DNA of 64,000 nt. Source: Acarospora socialis. Its lineage: Eukaryota > Ascomycota > Lecanoromycetes > Acarosporales > Acarosporaceae. The position numbers and the translations under genes were made by a program. How positions within the stretch are numbered: position 1 is the stretch's first letter; each line of letters starts with the position of its first letter. The notes under the pieces are model-generated. The model saw only the letters and a program-made list of their open reading frames with translations. It did no database searches and had not been told where the DNA came from. The stretch spans positions 310,001 to 374,000 of the forward strand of contig JAMYGW020000010.1 in assembly GCA_025617375.2 (NCBI GenBank), given 5' to 3'. Shown piece by piece: positions 51,701 through 62,433 of this stretch.

Positions 51701-52110
51701 GCGGTCTCATAAAGCGAGAATCTATGCATGATGTAGGGTTCGCCACCGCCAGGGTCCGGATGGAGTGCTTCTTCCTTCTTATGCGTGGTGGAGACGGACC
51801 TTGAAGGGTCTTGGATAGATATTGGGGTAGATGAACTCTGATCTTTGTGCATCTCATTCGCCATCTTGAGTGAATTACCAGGAGATTCCGGTACGTCATC
51901 AGAGTGTTCGTAGGCGACGTGTTCAATGCCCGGATCCACCAAATTCGCTGTGTGAGCGGCAGAATCTTCGTGGGTGGCCAGTTTGCCCATGTCAACGCTT
52001 CCATCATGCATACCGTCAGGTAACGCTGGCATGGGCGCTGATACACCCGCCACATCAGACAGCTTGCTCTCCCGAGAGTCGGGCAGACGCTCAGCATGGA
52101 GGTCTGCCAT
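48793..52110 (-). CDS. FIG4: FIG4-type SAC-domain phosphoinositide phosphatase
   Basis: Seven exons on the minus strand: 52110-51063, 51017-50917, 50866-50680, 50631-50534, 50485-50352, 50303-50031, 49978-48793; all joins are GT..AG and in phase, giving about 1008 residues, normal for fungal FIG4. I start at ATG 52110; the frame is open to a GTG just upstream. The first 130 residues are acidic and disordered. The SAC domain follows ([14 protein letters not shown] near 135-150; [58 protein letters not shown]). The catalytic C-x5-R motif [10 protein letters not shown] is in exon 6 (about Cys567 to Arg573). Then come the FIG4 C-terminal blocks [16 protein letters not shown] and [19 protein letters not shown]4 dephosphorylates PI(3,5)P2 and scaffolds the Fab1/PIKfyve-Vac14 complex on vacuole/endosome membranes. 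Confidence 0.93.
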
Positions 52111-53190
52111 TCTAGAGTACACCTGGATGTGCTAGACGCCTCTATGTGTATTGCATGGCCCGGCCAGATCAAGTTAGTTCTCCTGAAACCAGTTCGGCTT
52201 CACAATTCTGTTCTCGAACAATGTAGCAAAGGAACGATGTCAAATGCTTGAACCCTCAGCGGAGGCGGAAGAGGCGAGTTCGATTGGCCGTTTACCACAC
52301 CACAGCCTGTTGATCTTGAACACATTTTGTAGCCAGCGTGGTTCTTTTACAAGGTGAAAAAAAAATACCGTACCCTTCGAGCGCACTGAGAGTTTGAGTC
52401 TCAAACATGATGTCGTTCATTGACTATTTTCTTCGCTTACTGTACATTGAATCCAAGAGCAAAACGAACCTAAGGATGTGACTGCATACTTTGACAGACG
52501 CTTGCAAGACATATGTATTCAGGGGTGTTATGGGTTTATGTTTCAATTTTGGTAACACAGGCTTGGCTGTAGAATTAGGCTGTGTGAATTGACCGATTTA
52601 CTGAGTCCAAACCAAGTAATTTACGTCTGCGAGCCAAGATCTAGAGAGACGAACGCAAGTGGGCAGTTATGATCGTCTCCTTTGATCTCGGAGCTCTATA
52701 TATGAGGCCATTTCCAGAGCTAAACCAAACTTGATTCCCGCCACCCTACCGAGATCATGCTTGCGACTCCAACAACTTCCACTACAGAGGTTTCGAACGT
52801 TTCCTTCCACGTCCACTATAGCCAAGGCCCAAAATGACACCGCGATGCTCAGGCCTCGACGAATGTTCAGAACAATGCTTGCAACATTAGATGCCCTACA
52901 CTTACCTAATATAATTCCCTCAAGAGAACACCGCCGATATCGTAAGACGAACGGCTAATGTCTCTTTTGGTGAATTTAAGCGTCCACGTTGGGGTTATAC
53001 TCGATGCTATCTTTAGCGGGCTCGCTGAGCCCTCTAGCGATAAGCGTCTCTGGAGGGTTCACGCCGCCAAGAATAGTCAGATGGGGGAGCGTGAATCTCA
53101 ACCCAAATCTAACGAGAATCCGTTGTTGCACGGTAATGAACAAATCCGCTGTCGGAGTTATTTCGAAGCTTTCCAACCTGGGCAAGCCGT
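52111..53190. other. Intergenic region between FIG4 5' end and MFS 3' end
   Basis: About 1.1 kb. The part next to FIG4 (52111-52400) is its likely promoter; the part next to 53190 is the 3' region of the transporter. A short plus-strand frame at 52731-52958 has no recognisable product and its codons look random, so it is not called. Confidence 0.35.
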
Positions 53191-54681
53191 TTAGGACTTG
53201 ACCATAAGCCTAGGCCCTACCTTGTACAGGCGTGAAGCGACAATGCAGGCTGCAGCCACAAGGACAGTGCTCCCCGCCAGGAGCTGAGGACCCAAGAAGT
53301 GGCCAGTCGATTTCAGGATGGCACCCGAGACCGGTGTTCCAACAAGGAGCCCAAGAGCAGCAACGGCAAAGCTCATGCCCATACGTGTTCCGATAACTCT
53401 CATGTGTGGAGACAAGCCCACCAGCGCCGTCGGTGGCAGCGAAACAAAGGCCCCGGAGAAGAACCCATACAAAATGGCGAAGATCATAAGACCAGGGATA
53501 GATTTGATCCCAATCCAGCCGAAAGCGAGTATGGAGGCCGCCAAAGCACATGGTATCAACATGTTCAGAGCTCCTGTCTTATCGGCGAAGAAGTTTGGTA
53601 CCACTCGACCAAAGATGGAAGCGGCGTTCAGGATAGGGAGCACATAGAATGCCAGATTCGTGTCCATGATCTTTTCTTGAATCGCATATGTCTGAATGTA
53701 AAACATCGGGGTGTATAGCCCCATGAACGCAAGGGACAAGCCTATCGTGAAAAGGACATATGCTGGTTCTCGAAATGCTGCCAGCTCCAGAAGGGCACGT
53801 TTCTCTTTCGGGAAGACTCTGACCCGCATAACGGAAAGAGAGATGGCACAGAGAGCCATGGCCAAAAAGCCGAGGACACGCGTCGCCCAGCCGAATCCAA
53901 TCCGCGGTGCGAGCTGTTGAAAGACAATCGGGTAGAGAATGCCACCTGCAGGGAATTTGCGTTAGGGCCGGACTCCAGAAATAGGAAGACCACTTACCCA
54001 GACTGCTGCCACTTGCGGCGATTCCATTGGCAAATGCCTTCTTAGTGGTGAAATATTGCGGCAAGATTGCAACGGAGGGGACGAACAGACAGCCACTTCC
54101 AAGACCCACGCATATTCCCTGAGCGAGCATGACCTCCCAATATTGTGTGCAGAGACTTGTCATCATGATCCCGAACACGACGAGAAACGAGCCGGTCCAC
54201 ACGAGGGCTTGGAAGTAGCCAGCATCGTAAATGGGTCCCGTCGCAGCACCTATGATCAGGAGAAGGAAGGCTTGAATCGAGCCGATCCACGAGATGTTCG
54301 ATGGAGACTCATGGGTCAAGATATTGCCTTCGTAGTATGTTTGAAAGACGCCAAACGCGTTGACAATGCCCCTGCGATTCGTCGGTACGGATTAACATCA
54401 CCTGTTTCGACTGGTGTGCTTTGCGAATGCTTTGCAGCTTAGGATGAGGGGTATCAAGTGGGTGAAAGTGCGTACCAGGAATTGAAAAAGAAGAAGAATG
54501 AACCGACAACCTGCAACCAGGCCTTGAGTCCACCATTTGGAGGTGAACTGACTTCCGGGGCCGCTGTAGCACGTTTCTCGCCCGGCTCATTCGCCGAATT
54601 CAAAGTGGAAGAAGGGGACTCGGCAGGGCGATCGACGTCACCTGTTTTATTCGCGTCGCCAGGGACAATGTTTCCGATCAT
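53191..54681 (-). CDS. MFS transporter, fungal monocarboxylate-transporter-like (MCH) family
   Basis: Three exons: 54681-54476, 54371-53998, 53945-53191, with GT..AG introns (GTACGC..GCAG and GTAAGTGG..GCAG) joining in phase to 444 residues. After a 50-residue polar N-terminus comes NGGLKAWLQVVGSF, the usual start of TM1 in this family, then NAFGVFQTYYE, SWIGSIQAFLLL, a TM4 region with GLGSGCLFVPSVAILPQYF and the ANGIAASGSSLGG segment, and a second half with GLYTPMFYIQTYA, FYVLPILNAASIFGR and PPTALVGLSPH. About 12 spans in two bundles. The family includes yeast Mch proteins and filamentous-fungal uptake carriers for small carboxylates or vitamins; substrate cannot be told from sequence. The 5' end lies 132 bp from the left tip of TIR copy 3. 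Confidence 0.9.
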
Positions 54682-56536
54682 TGCCAGGTAACACGGTCAG
54701 GAAATGGTGCCCAAGCAAACAAAAGGAAGTAGAAACACAGCCATGGAAATATAGATCTGCAGCATGAGAATAATTTATCCCATATTTGAATGGAGTTGAT
54801 TACCGGCGGACACTACGGTGGACAATAACGAGGTTACCGACACATCAAATTTTTTTCAAATTTTCACAAAGTGTTAATGAATATTCACCATTAACAACAT
54901 GTAGTCATAGATTGTAGTAGAGAAATCATGATCTATAAGTAGATAATCAACATTCTCATTGTTGTATGAACAAACTCATCAACTACAACAATGACTGTCT
55001 TCATTTCAGTCATCAATGATATGATGCAAGCACAGAAAGACAAAGTAAATACTTTTTAGTATGAAGACTGATCTGAGAAACTGATCATACAAAGATATAC
55101 AATAGTGAATTTCAATTTAATAATGTTCAGACACAGATTCTGAAGAAGTGAAAAGATGAGATGAAAATTGAAATATAATTGAAAAAGAATCACATCATGA
55201 TCAGCATGCTGCAGTGAACTTTATATATTGAAGCAATTATTATACAGTCTTGATTCATACAATCTACAGTAATATACAACATTACACACTACTGACATCT
55301 TTTTAGTGAGAAAGAAAATGAGAAAAAATGCATCAACTGTGATAAAAGAAATGATTCATTTCAAGTATTACTCTCTGAAATCTAAGTCATACAATACTAA
55401 TGATATATAGAAATGTATTTTATATCAGAAAATTTTTGAGATGTTTGTGACAACTGTCACTGATACAATCACATGATCAGATATAATTACAATGTGAATA
55501 TCAAGACTGACAAAATCAGAAAAAAAAAGAAGAAAAAAAGCAGAAAAAGCAGACAGTTCAGATGTATTTGAATTGTATGACTCAGACATCAGTTAAATAT
55601 TTTAAATAAAAAATAAATATGTATTAATACAACAAGATAACAAGCTGTCAAGAAGTGCAGTGTTTTAGCTGCTTTCATTGTTTTAATTAGCTCTAGTGTC
55701 AGAATCTGAATTATATAAGTAGATTAAGTTGACTGCAGTTAATTTGTTCAACTAATCAGTCTGCACAGTCAATGATGACAACAGTGTATGTTTTTAACAC
55801 AAGTATTCTATATATTTCTCAATACAAGCACACAAATCATTTCTTGTGATCATCAATTCTCATACAATATATCAACAGATTATCATCTGAAGAAACATCA
55901 AATTCTACAGCAGTAAAGTTTTTCAAAGTTGTTGATTGATCTTTGAATGATGTATTTTTTTGATATAAAGATTAATAGAGAATTTTAGAAATAAAATTGT
56001 ACAATTTACTCAAGATAAGTTGAATGATTGAGTAACATTCAATTTAATTCTTTGAGAAGACTTCTTTTTCTGTTCTTTCTTCTTGATCTTTATCTTTGTA
56101 TTTTCATCAATTTTCTTCATCTTGATCTCTTTCAAATTATATGATTCATTCTTTACAAGAGCAATCAATTACAACTTGTATGTATAATTTGTTTTGATGC
56201 AATAATCTTTCAATAAAGTTAAGACATTCAAATTCTTCATGACTGCTTTGTTTTCAATATGTTTCAGATCTGTCTTGATATTTTATGCAACTGTAAGACA
56301 AAAGAGATCATAAGAATGTTGTATGACTGAAGAATATTTGATTTCTGAAAAAATATTGCTTTATATAAAAAATAACAAATCATTAATGAGATGATTGTTC
56401 AACAGAAATGTACAGTATTGTTTTGTACAATATTAAAAAGATTTAAATTAAAAAAAGTTTGTATGAATTGCAATGATGTCAGAATTCAAATCACTATATA
56501 ATTCAAACTTTTTCAACTTCTTTTCATCATCAGAAG

Positions 56537-56854
56537 TGTTATAACCATACTTTAGAAAGAAACAGTGGAATGAGAGATATGTCTGAGGTAGTGTAATTCT
56601 GAGCATGAAACAATGAAACATCAAGCATTTTCTTGTGAACATGTGCCTGAAGACACATCAGAACACTGAAACACTGAGTGTGTCAGTGTGTCTGATTCTA
56701 TATAGTAGAATTGATTTTCTTATGAGATTGATCATGTTCAACTCATCTAGTTATGCAATAGAAAGCTACTGTTTATCTAGAATCTTTGGATCTTTATATC
56801 ACAAAGCACAAAACCTTAGCCCTATAATCAAAGAATCTCAGTTGAGATGTAACA
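56537..56854 (+). repeat. Solo LTR (318 bp) of the nested chromovirus family
   Basis: Begins TGTTATAACCATAC, ends GAGATGTAACA, and matches the 317-bp LTRs at 19096 and 25192. Perfect 5-bp duplication AGAAG on both sides (56532-56536 and 56855-56859). The corresponding site in copy 2 (near 42915) is empty: TCAGAAGTTTATGAG. A left-over of LTR-LTR recombination that removed the internal region. Confidence 0.92.
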
Positions 56855-57286
56855 AGAAGTTCATGAGAACTTTTGTCATATAAGAATGATGATTGTGCAA
56901 TGTTTAAAAGTTTAACTGTTGATAATCACTGATAAAAAAATTGTATGACTGTTCAGAACTGTTGTGTCAGCATGAGTTCTTTGACTTTTAACAGCATGAG
57001 TTGCTTGAAGTACACAGTAATTTGCAACTTGTCAAGCATCTTCTTCATGTCTGAAGAGAAAGTTTCAAGTTGTATGACTGAGAGAAAAAGCATTCAAATC
57101 AATGATGACAGAGAAATAAAAATTAATAGTGTCATAATTATAAAAACAATATTTGTATTAAGCAGAGAGATATTCAGTAGAATGCACAACATCTTTAAGA
57201 ATGCAATGTGAATTTTATAATGATAAAGAAATTATTTCATACAATCTGAATTATTTAAAAAGAAAGAAGATTTGCAAACAAAAGAA

Positions 57287-59050
57287 TCATAATTTCTGAA
57301 GATAGACATTCAACATATCTTTTGAATTAGCATCAGTGAGCATTTCATTTTCAACAAAACTTGCTTCATCATCATTTCATACAAAATTCTCACTTAGCTC
57401 ATGATGTTCATTACATTCAATCAGTTCTCTGTTTTGATATGTATAATCTTTATAAGATTTAGTAGATTCTGTCAGAATTGAATGTATTTTGAAAACAATA
57501 TATGATTATACAATAGTACATAATTGCTTGTACATCTCAACATAACATCATAAATCATCAGCAAAAACATCTTTCACTTTCACATCTTTCAGAATTATGT
57601 TCAATACTTGCAATTGTGATGTAAATCACTCAAGAGTTACAGCAGAAAGATATTCATCAACATCTTTTTAGTCAGTATTTATTGTACAATTAATTGTGAT
57701 GAAGACTTATCTCAATCATTATATAATGCTCACATGATCATCATCACTTCTTTATTCACTCTCAACACATAATTCTCAGTGTTGATAATTTCTGAACAAT
57801 GATATAACATTTATGAACTATTCACTACTGAATTTAATTGATTGAGTTGTTTTCATACAAGATGAATGTTTCATAATTTCACATAGTCATGAACTTCTCA
57901 TCAAATGATGAGCATATACAATGTCACTAATGTGATGCAGTCTGCAAGACTGATATTATCTTAAAGATTTTGCTGCATAAGATCTCTGAAAAATGTCTGT
58001 ACAAATTACTTAGTAAATCATATAAAGCAATATCAACATAGAAATAACTTACTCATCATCAAAACAGTTAACTTTTGATTAACTGACTTCATCAAGCTTC
58101 AATTTGTTGATTTGCAGTGCTGATATCAAAGAAATAAATCTTTGACAGTTGTATATGTTCATTTGCAGTTGTACAACTCAGTACATGATGAACTTTCACA
58201 CATAATGATGTTTTCTTGTCTTAATCAGAGCACAAAATTTGAGAATGTACTTTCAGATTGCAAACAACATTCAGATACTGACAGAGCACATTGATTGTTA
58301 TATAATTTGATACATCAACATAAATTCATGCAAAATATCTGAAATAAACATCAATTTCAGCATAGATCTTGATGTTCTAACAGAACAGTTTGTTATGATC
58401 ATTAATAGATCATAGATAATTGAATTTTGACACAATATATTCTTCACACTGATATTGAAGATCTTTTGTACAACAAATGTGATCTTGAGAATTCAAATAT
58501 TTGATTATATTAAACAAACAATCTCTAATACAGCATGTCAGAAAGTAATTAGAAATAGAATCAGAATGATATATTGACAGATGTTGAATTCTTTTATATG
58601 AAAGTGAATGTGAAGCAATTCTCATTTATATTCATCAATAACATCAGTATTCAACTCTTTCAATACAAACTGTGTCATCTCTTCTTTTATTTCTTCAATG
58701 TTAAACAGAGAATGTCAATGAATCATTTTTATCTCTTTTTATAATTGTACAATTTCATGCAATTCAATTTCATGTTCTTTCTTCTGCAATATATGTAGTA
58801 TTTGAACATCATTGAGACATACTTCATAAAACAAAGCAACAATCTTAATTTATAGTTCAGAAATGTCAATGATTTTGATTTTCTTTGAGATTTGTCATTC
58901 TTGCAATCTTTGCTCAATCATATAATAACTACAAGTGATGTTCAACTCATCTTGAAGTTTTCTGCTAATATCTTGACTGAAGTGATTTTCTTAAAACAGC
59001 TATATGACATAGTCTTTGCAGAAGTTAAGATTCACAGTTTGTGCTGACAT
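57287..59050 (-). pseudogene. DDE (integrase/IS3-like) transposase of the TIR element, best copy
   Basis: From ATG 59050 the minus-strand frame starts MSAQTVNLNF, then a helix-turn-helix-like part (FSQDISRKLQDELNIT) and a basic heptad-like region. A 56-nt GT..AG segment (58578-58523, with a CTGAC branch-like word) reconciles a frame change shared by all copies. The catalytic part follows: EEYIVSKFNYLWSIND (first Asp of the WSxD block now Asn), KIYAEIDVYFRY, IYVDVSNYITINVL, CSD then a Gln/Arg-type stop (second Asp), and the NQQIEAWW block with the catalytic Glu (near 58060). The C-terminus is acidic and ends near 57287. I know this layout from fungal integrase-core (rve-like) transposases. About 14 stops, nearly all TGA/TAA at Trp or Arg; dead. 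Confidence 0.75.
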
Positions 59051-59420
59051 TGTGAACAATGAATTCTATTTGTATGATTTAGAAATTAAAATTTGTGTGA
59101 TTGTGACTGTGTATATTATTACATAAGTAAGAAAATTGAAACTTGTGTGATTAAAACTGTGTATATCTTCACATAAGCAAGAAAATTGATTTTCTTTCTA
59201 TAATATCAATAAACTACAGTATTGTATGAATTAAATACAATTATATTGATTATAAATTTAATCTACTGACTTACTTAACTTCATCATTGATATAACTATT
59301 AGTTTTGAGCACTGCAAAGAAGTGCAAGTCTTGCTCAGATATCATAACAATTCATATGATTAGATGAGAAGTAAAGAACAAAAATTAACAAGAAGATTAG
59401 AAAAAATTTATATGTATTTA

Positions 59421-59960
59421 TCACAACACAATAGCATTCTTTGATGATGATTCATCTTTATGCTCAGTAGACTCAGAATTTAAACTTAAATGACACTCTT
59501 TAACTATCACAATGTCATCATCATTCTCATCAACAACATTCTCATTGTTGTTTTGTACAAAACAGCAAGTTACATGATCATGTCATTTGCAGTTTTCACA
59601 TGCTTCATTAAAATGTTCTGCAATGCAATAATATTCTGAGAAGAGTCTTAAAACTGACATGTACTGCATACATATTTGTTTGATTCTTTCATGAAACTGA
59701 ATAAGAATACTGTTGATATACAAAGAACAGTGTGTTGAAATCTGCTGTGAAGTAATTACATTTCATACAAACTTTACAAATTACTCAAAAAGAATCAGAA
59801 GTCTTTTACTCTGTGAATTGTGAATAAAGAAGATGAACTGTTGCTGTTTTACTAAAAAAATGAGATTTTACTGAATAGCAGCAGCAGCAATAACTGCATT
59901 GTATATGACAAGAGCTTTACATCATATAATCTGTTAATATTAATGTATCAAAACTATTTC
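59421..59960 (-). pseudogene. Conserved Cys-motif protein of the TIR element, C-terminal part
   Basis: Upstream of the transposase on the same strand. The frame ends at TGA 59421 after an Asp/Glu/Asn-rich tail (DENDDDIVIVKE, ELSEST-like). Before the tail is a compact Cys/His motif: EAC-x2-CK, TGA (Trp), HDH-x3-CC, preceded by QFHERIKQICMQYM and LFSEYYCIAEHF. The same words are in copies 1 (near 35020-35280) and 2 (near 45500-45720). The N-terminal boundary is not defined; stops occur throughout. Resembles the C-terminal Cys motif of some large fungal element-borne proteins, but I cannot name the family. Confidence 0.45.
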
Positions 59961-60630
59961 TGTGTACTTATATAATGATTATGATTGAGATTGTAATAGT
60001 AATGAATCTAAAAGTGAAAGTAAAAATAAAGTTAAATAAAAAGCAGAGTGTCAGTCATACAAAGAACTTCATTATTATTTATTTGATAAAACTATATAGC
60101 TTGTAAAATCTATGAACTAACTCAACAGTCTATTATAATTTAAAGAATTACATTTCTTCTTGTTCTCTTCTTCACTAAAAAGATGTCAGTAATGTTTAAT
60201 GTAATATATTGCTGTAGATTGTACAAATCAGAATTATATGATAACAGTTTCAATATAGAAAGTCTGCTACAGTATTAAGATTATTATCTGATTCTTTTTC
60301 AATCATAACTTTATTTTCTTTTCATCTTTTCACTTCTTCAGAATTTGTGTCTGAATAATGTCAAATTAGAATTCACTGTTATATATCTTTGTATGATCAG
60401 TTTCTCAGATCAGTCTTTATATTGAGAAATATTTACTTCATTGTTCTGTGTCTACACTATATCATTGATCATTGAGATAGAAGTGAACATTCTTGTAGAT
60501 GATTGATTCATTCATACAATGATGATGATGTTGATTACTTACTTACAGATTATCATTTCTCTATGTGTTTGTGAAAATTTGAAAAAAATTTGATGTGTTG
60601 ATAACCTTGTTATTGTTCACTGTAGAACAT

Positions 60631-60765
60631 GCTGAAGGGGCCCTAGTGGTGCTGTCTAGTCATTCTGTTCTCAACACCATCACTATCTTATCTACCTACA
60701 CAGCCACCACATCAGGATCAATAGTTGATAATCAGGAACCCCGGTTCTCATACCTTATTAATCTA
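60631..60765. other. Spacer between TIR copy 3 and a MITE
   Basis: GC-balanced 135 bp with no gene. It ends at the TA target of the MITE. Confidence 0.3.
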
Positions 60766-61034
60766 TGAAGGGCGTGTTTTTTTAGTGTCCGGGCAAACTA
60801 TAGTTAAGCGCCAAAGACGGTGTTTACACAGCACAACTCAATAACCTCACCATAGAATGATACAAATTAAGTGTAGAGTAGATCATATTAAAAACATATC
60901 TATGCTTTGAAGACTATATCTCAGCTCTTGTTCTATCTATATTGCAGATATTTTGGCACTGTTTGGTTGCGATGTGTGGAAACACCATGTTCCTCGCTTA
61001 TAGTTCGCCCGGATACTAAAATACACGCCCTTCG
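60766..61034. mobile_element. Tc1/mariner-type MITE, 269 bp
   Basis: Left end TGAAGGGCGTGTTTTTTTAG and inverted right end CGAAGGGCGTGTATTTTAGT match over more than 40 bp (continuing as TCCGGGCAAACTATA / TCCGGGCGAACTATA). A further inner inverted match (GTGTTTACACAGCACAAC against GTTGCGATGTGTGGAAACAC) shows that the long TIR extends to about 90 bp. Flanked by TA on both sides (60764-60765 and 61035-61036), the mariner target. No coding capacity. It sits about 220 bp upstream of the PNPOx start codon. Confidence 0.85.
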
Positions 61035-61253
61035 TAGGTACTTCGTACAGTAGTATCACATCCTTCCAGGTGAGGCTCGGGCTTAGCCGTGCGTCATATT
61101 GTAGGAATACGAGTACGAGTACCGTCCCTGCGGACATTCCTAATAATAATGAACCACTGCTGATAATACCCGCTTACACCGAGAGATCTTATAACGTGGA
61201 GCTTACCTTACCTCATGCTTATGCGACCAACCCTGCGCTTTCAAAGTGTTCTA

Positions 61254-62021
61254 ATGGCTGCCAATTACTCCTCAAAGCTCATCTGCATGTCTCCCGGAAG
61301 CGTCGACAACCCTTGCCCCATCCGTTGTTACTGATAAATCCTGCAATATCTAGTCGCACCGGCCGGTTCCTCGACCAACAACCAAGCAGATCAATACACC
61401 AAGGGCGCTCTGAACCGCTCGCAACTCGTTCCCTCGCCTTTCGATCAGTTCCATGCCTGGTTCACTCTCGCGCGGACCGGTGGGGTGCGCCAGCCCGAAA
61501 CCGTCTGCCTTTCCACCGCCTCCCTCCCATCCGGCAAAGTCTCGGCGCGGTTCGTTTACCTGAAGGAGCTCGACGGCAGGGGCTTCGTGATATACAGCAA
61601 CTGGGCCACGAGCCGGAAGTCCGAGGATGTCAGGACGAATCCCCAGGCCAGTCTCACGTTCTGGTGGCACGAGCAGGAGCGACAGGTCCGCGTCGAGGGT
61701 CCGGTGGAGAGGTTGAAGGACGAGGAGAGCCAGGTCTACTACGATACCCGCATCCGAGGCTCGCGCATCGGCGCCTGGGCCAGTGCGCAGAGCTCGGTGT
61801 TGCAGGGGCGGGAAGAGCTGGAGAGGAGGGTGGAAGAGGTGGAGAAGAGATTCGAAGGCAAGGATCGCATCCCGGTGCCGGACTTCTGGGGCGGCATGAG
61901 GGTCTTGCCGGAAAGGGTGGAGTTTTGGCAGGGCCGCGAGAGCAGGTTGCACGACAGATTCCAATATACCAAAGACGAACAAGCCGAGGGTGGTTGGAAG
62001 ATAGAGCGACTGAGTCCGTAG
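61254..62021 (+). CDS. PDX3: Pyridoxamine 5'-phosphate oxidase (PNPOx)
   Basis: The core frame is unambiguous from about 61390 to TAG 62021: QYTKGALNRSQLVPSPFDQF, then RQPETVCLSTASLPSGKVSARFVYLKELD, FVIYSNWATSRKSEDVRTNP, ASLTFWWHEQERQVRVEG, RGSRIGAWAS, then the C-terminal dimerisation part FWQGRESRLHDRFQY. These are the FMN- and substrate-binding blocks of PNPOx, which makes pyridoxal 5'-phosphate from pyridoxine/pyridoxamine phosphate in the cytosol. The 5' end is less certain: ATG 61254 (SKLI-type N-terminus) is in the same frame, but TGA at 61332 lies between, so an intron is required. A 63-nt GTTACT..AGCAG choice (61327-61389) or a shorter one ending at CTAG (61353) both keep frame. Predicted length about 235-246 residues, normal for the family. 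Confidence 0.9.
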
Positions 62022-62433
62022 CATGACTGCCCGTGCCACATTTACTTCCCTCCTGGAGATTCTTATCGAGTCCGGTTTGCAGTTGCAAATTATAATGAAT
62101 TATAAGACTGTCAAAACCGCTGGATCTAATTTTGAGACGAGATGTTCTATCCTTATGGTACATCCTTTCTGCACTTGAACACCCCACCATTCTCTCGGCC
62201 TAGATTCGCCTGACCTTGGACGTAACGCCAGCTCAACCATGGGTAGTACAGGGAGCAAATCTCTCGAACCGAACGCCATATCTCGAAAGCAGAGAACCCC
62301 CCACAGTTGCTGGCATGGAGCGACTGCAATACCCAAACCAGCCGAGGACGCCATCCCTATGTGCATCTGCCTGAACATCATTATGAGACAAAAGAGCTTC
62401 CACCCCACTTGAACAGACCAACGGATTCTTCAA
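62022..62433. other. Convergent spacer between PNPOx and PPR genes
   Basis: 412 bp separating the two stop codons. Overlapping short frames on the minus strand have no family signature. Holds the two 3' ends; nothing else seen. Confidence 0.35.

Larger units (their letters stand above)
54814..60624 (-). mobile_element. TIR DNA transposon, copy 3, with a solo LTR inside
   Basis: Left tip TACGGTGGACAATAACGAGG is the least mutated of the three; the inverted right tip is TACAGTGAACAATAACAAGG. The flanks GGACAC (54808-54813) and GAACAT (60625-60630) match at four of six bases, and both differences are G/A or C/T. Removing the solo LTR and its duplication gives about 5488 bp. Coding strand minus: a Cys-motif protein (ends 59421), the transposase (59050-57287) and a third frame disrupted by the solo LTR. 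Inactive. Confidence 0.9.

Noticed and set aside
56945-57211. 88-codon plus-strand frame conserved with 43006-43272
   Set aside because: It lies antisense to a continuous minus-strand frame of the transposon and is conserved only because the DNA copies are similar. No family signature.
18314-60624. Starship-type giant element
   Set aside because: No DUF3435 tyrosine recombinase frame was seen; the repeats are explained by three copies of a 5.49-kb TIR element.
61070-62026. 318-codon plus-strand frame over the PNPOx gene
   Set aside because: Arg/Gly/Pro-rich shadow frame in GC-rich sequence. The PNPOx frame overlaps it and carries all family motifs.
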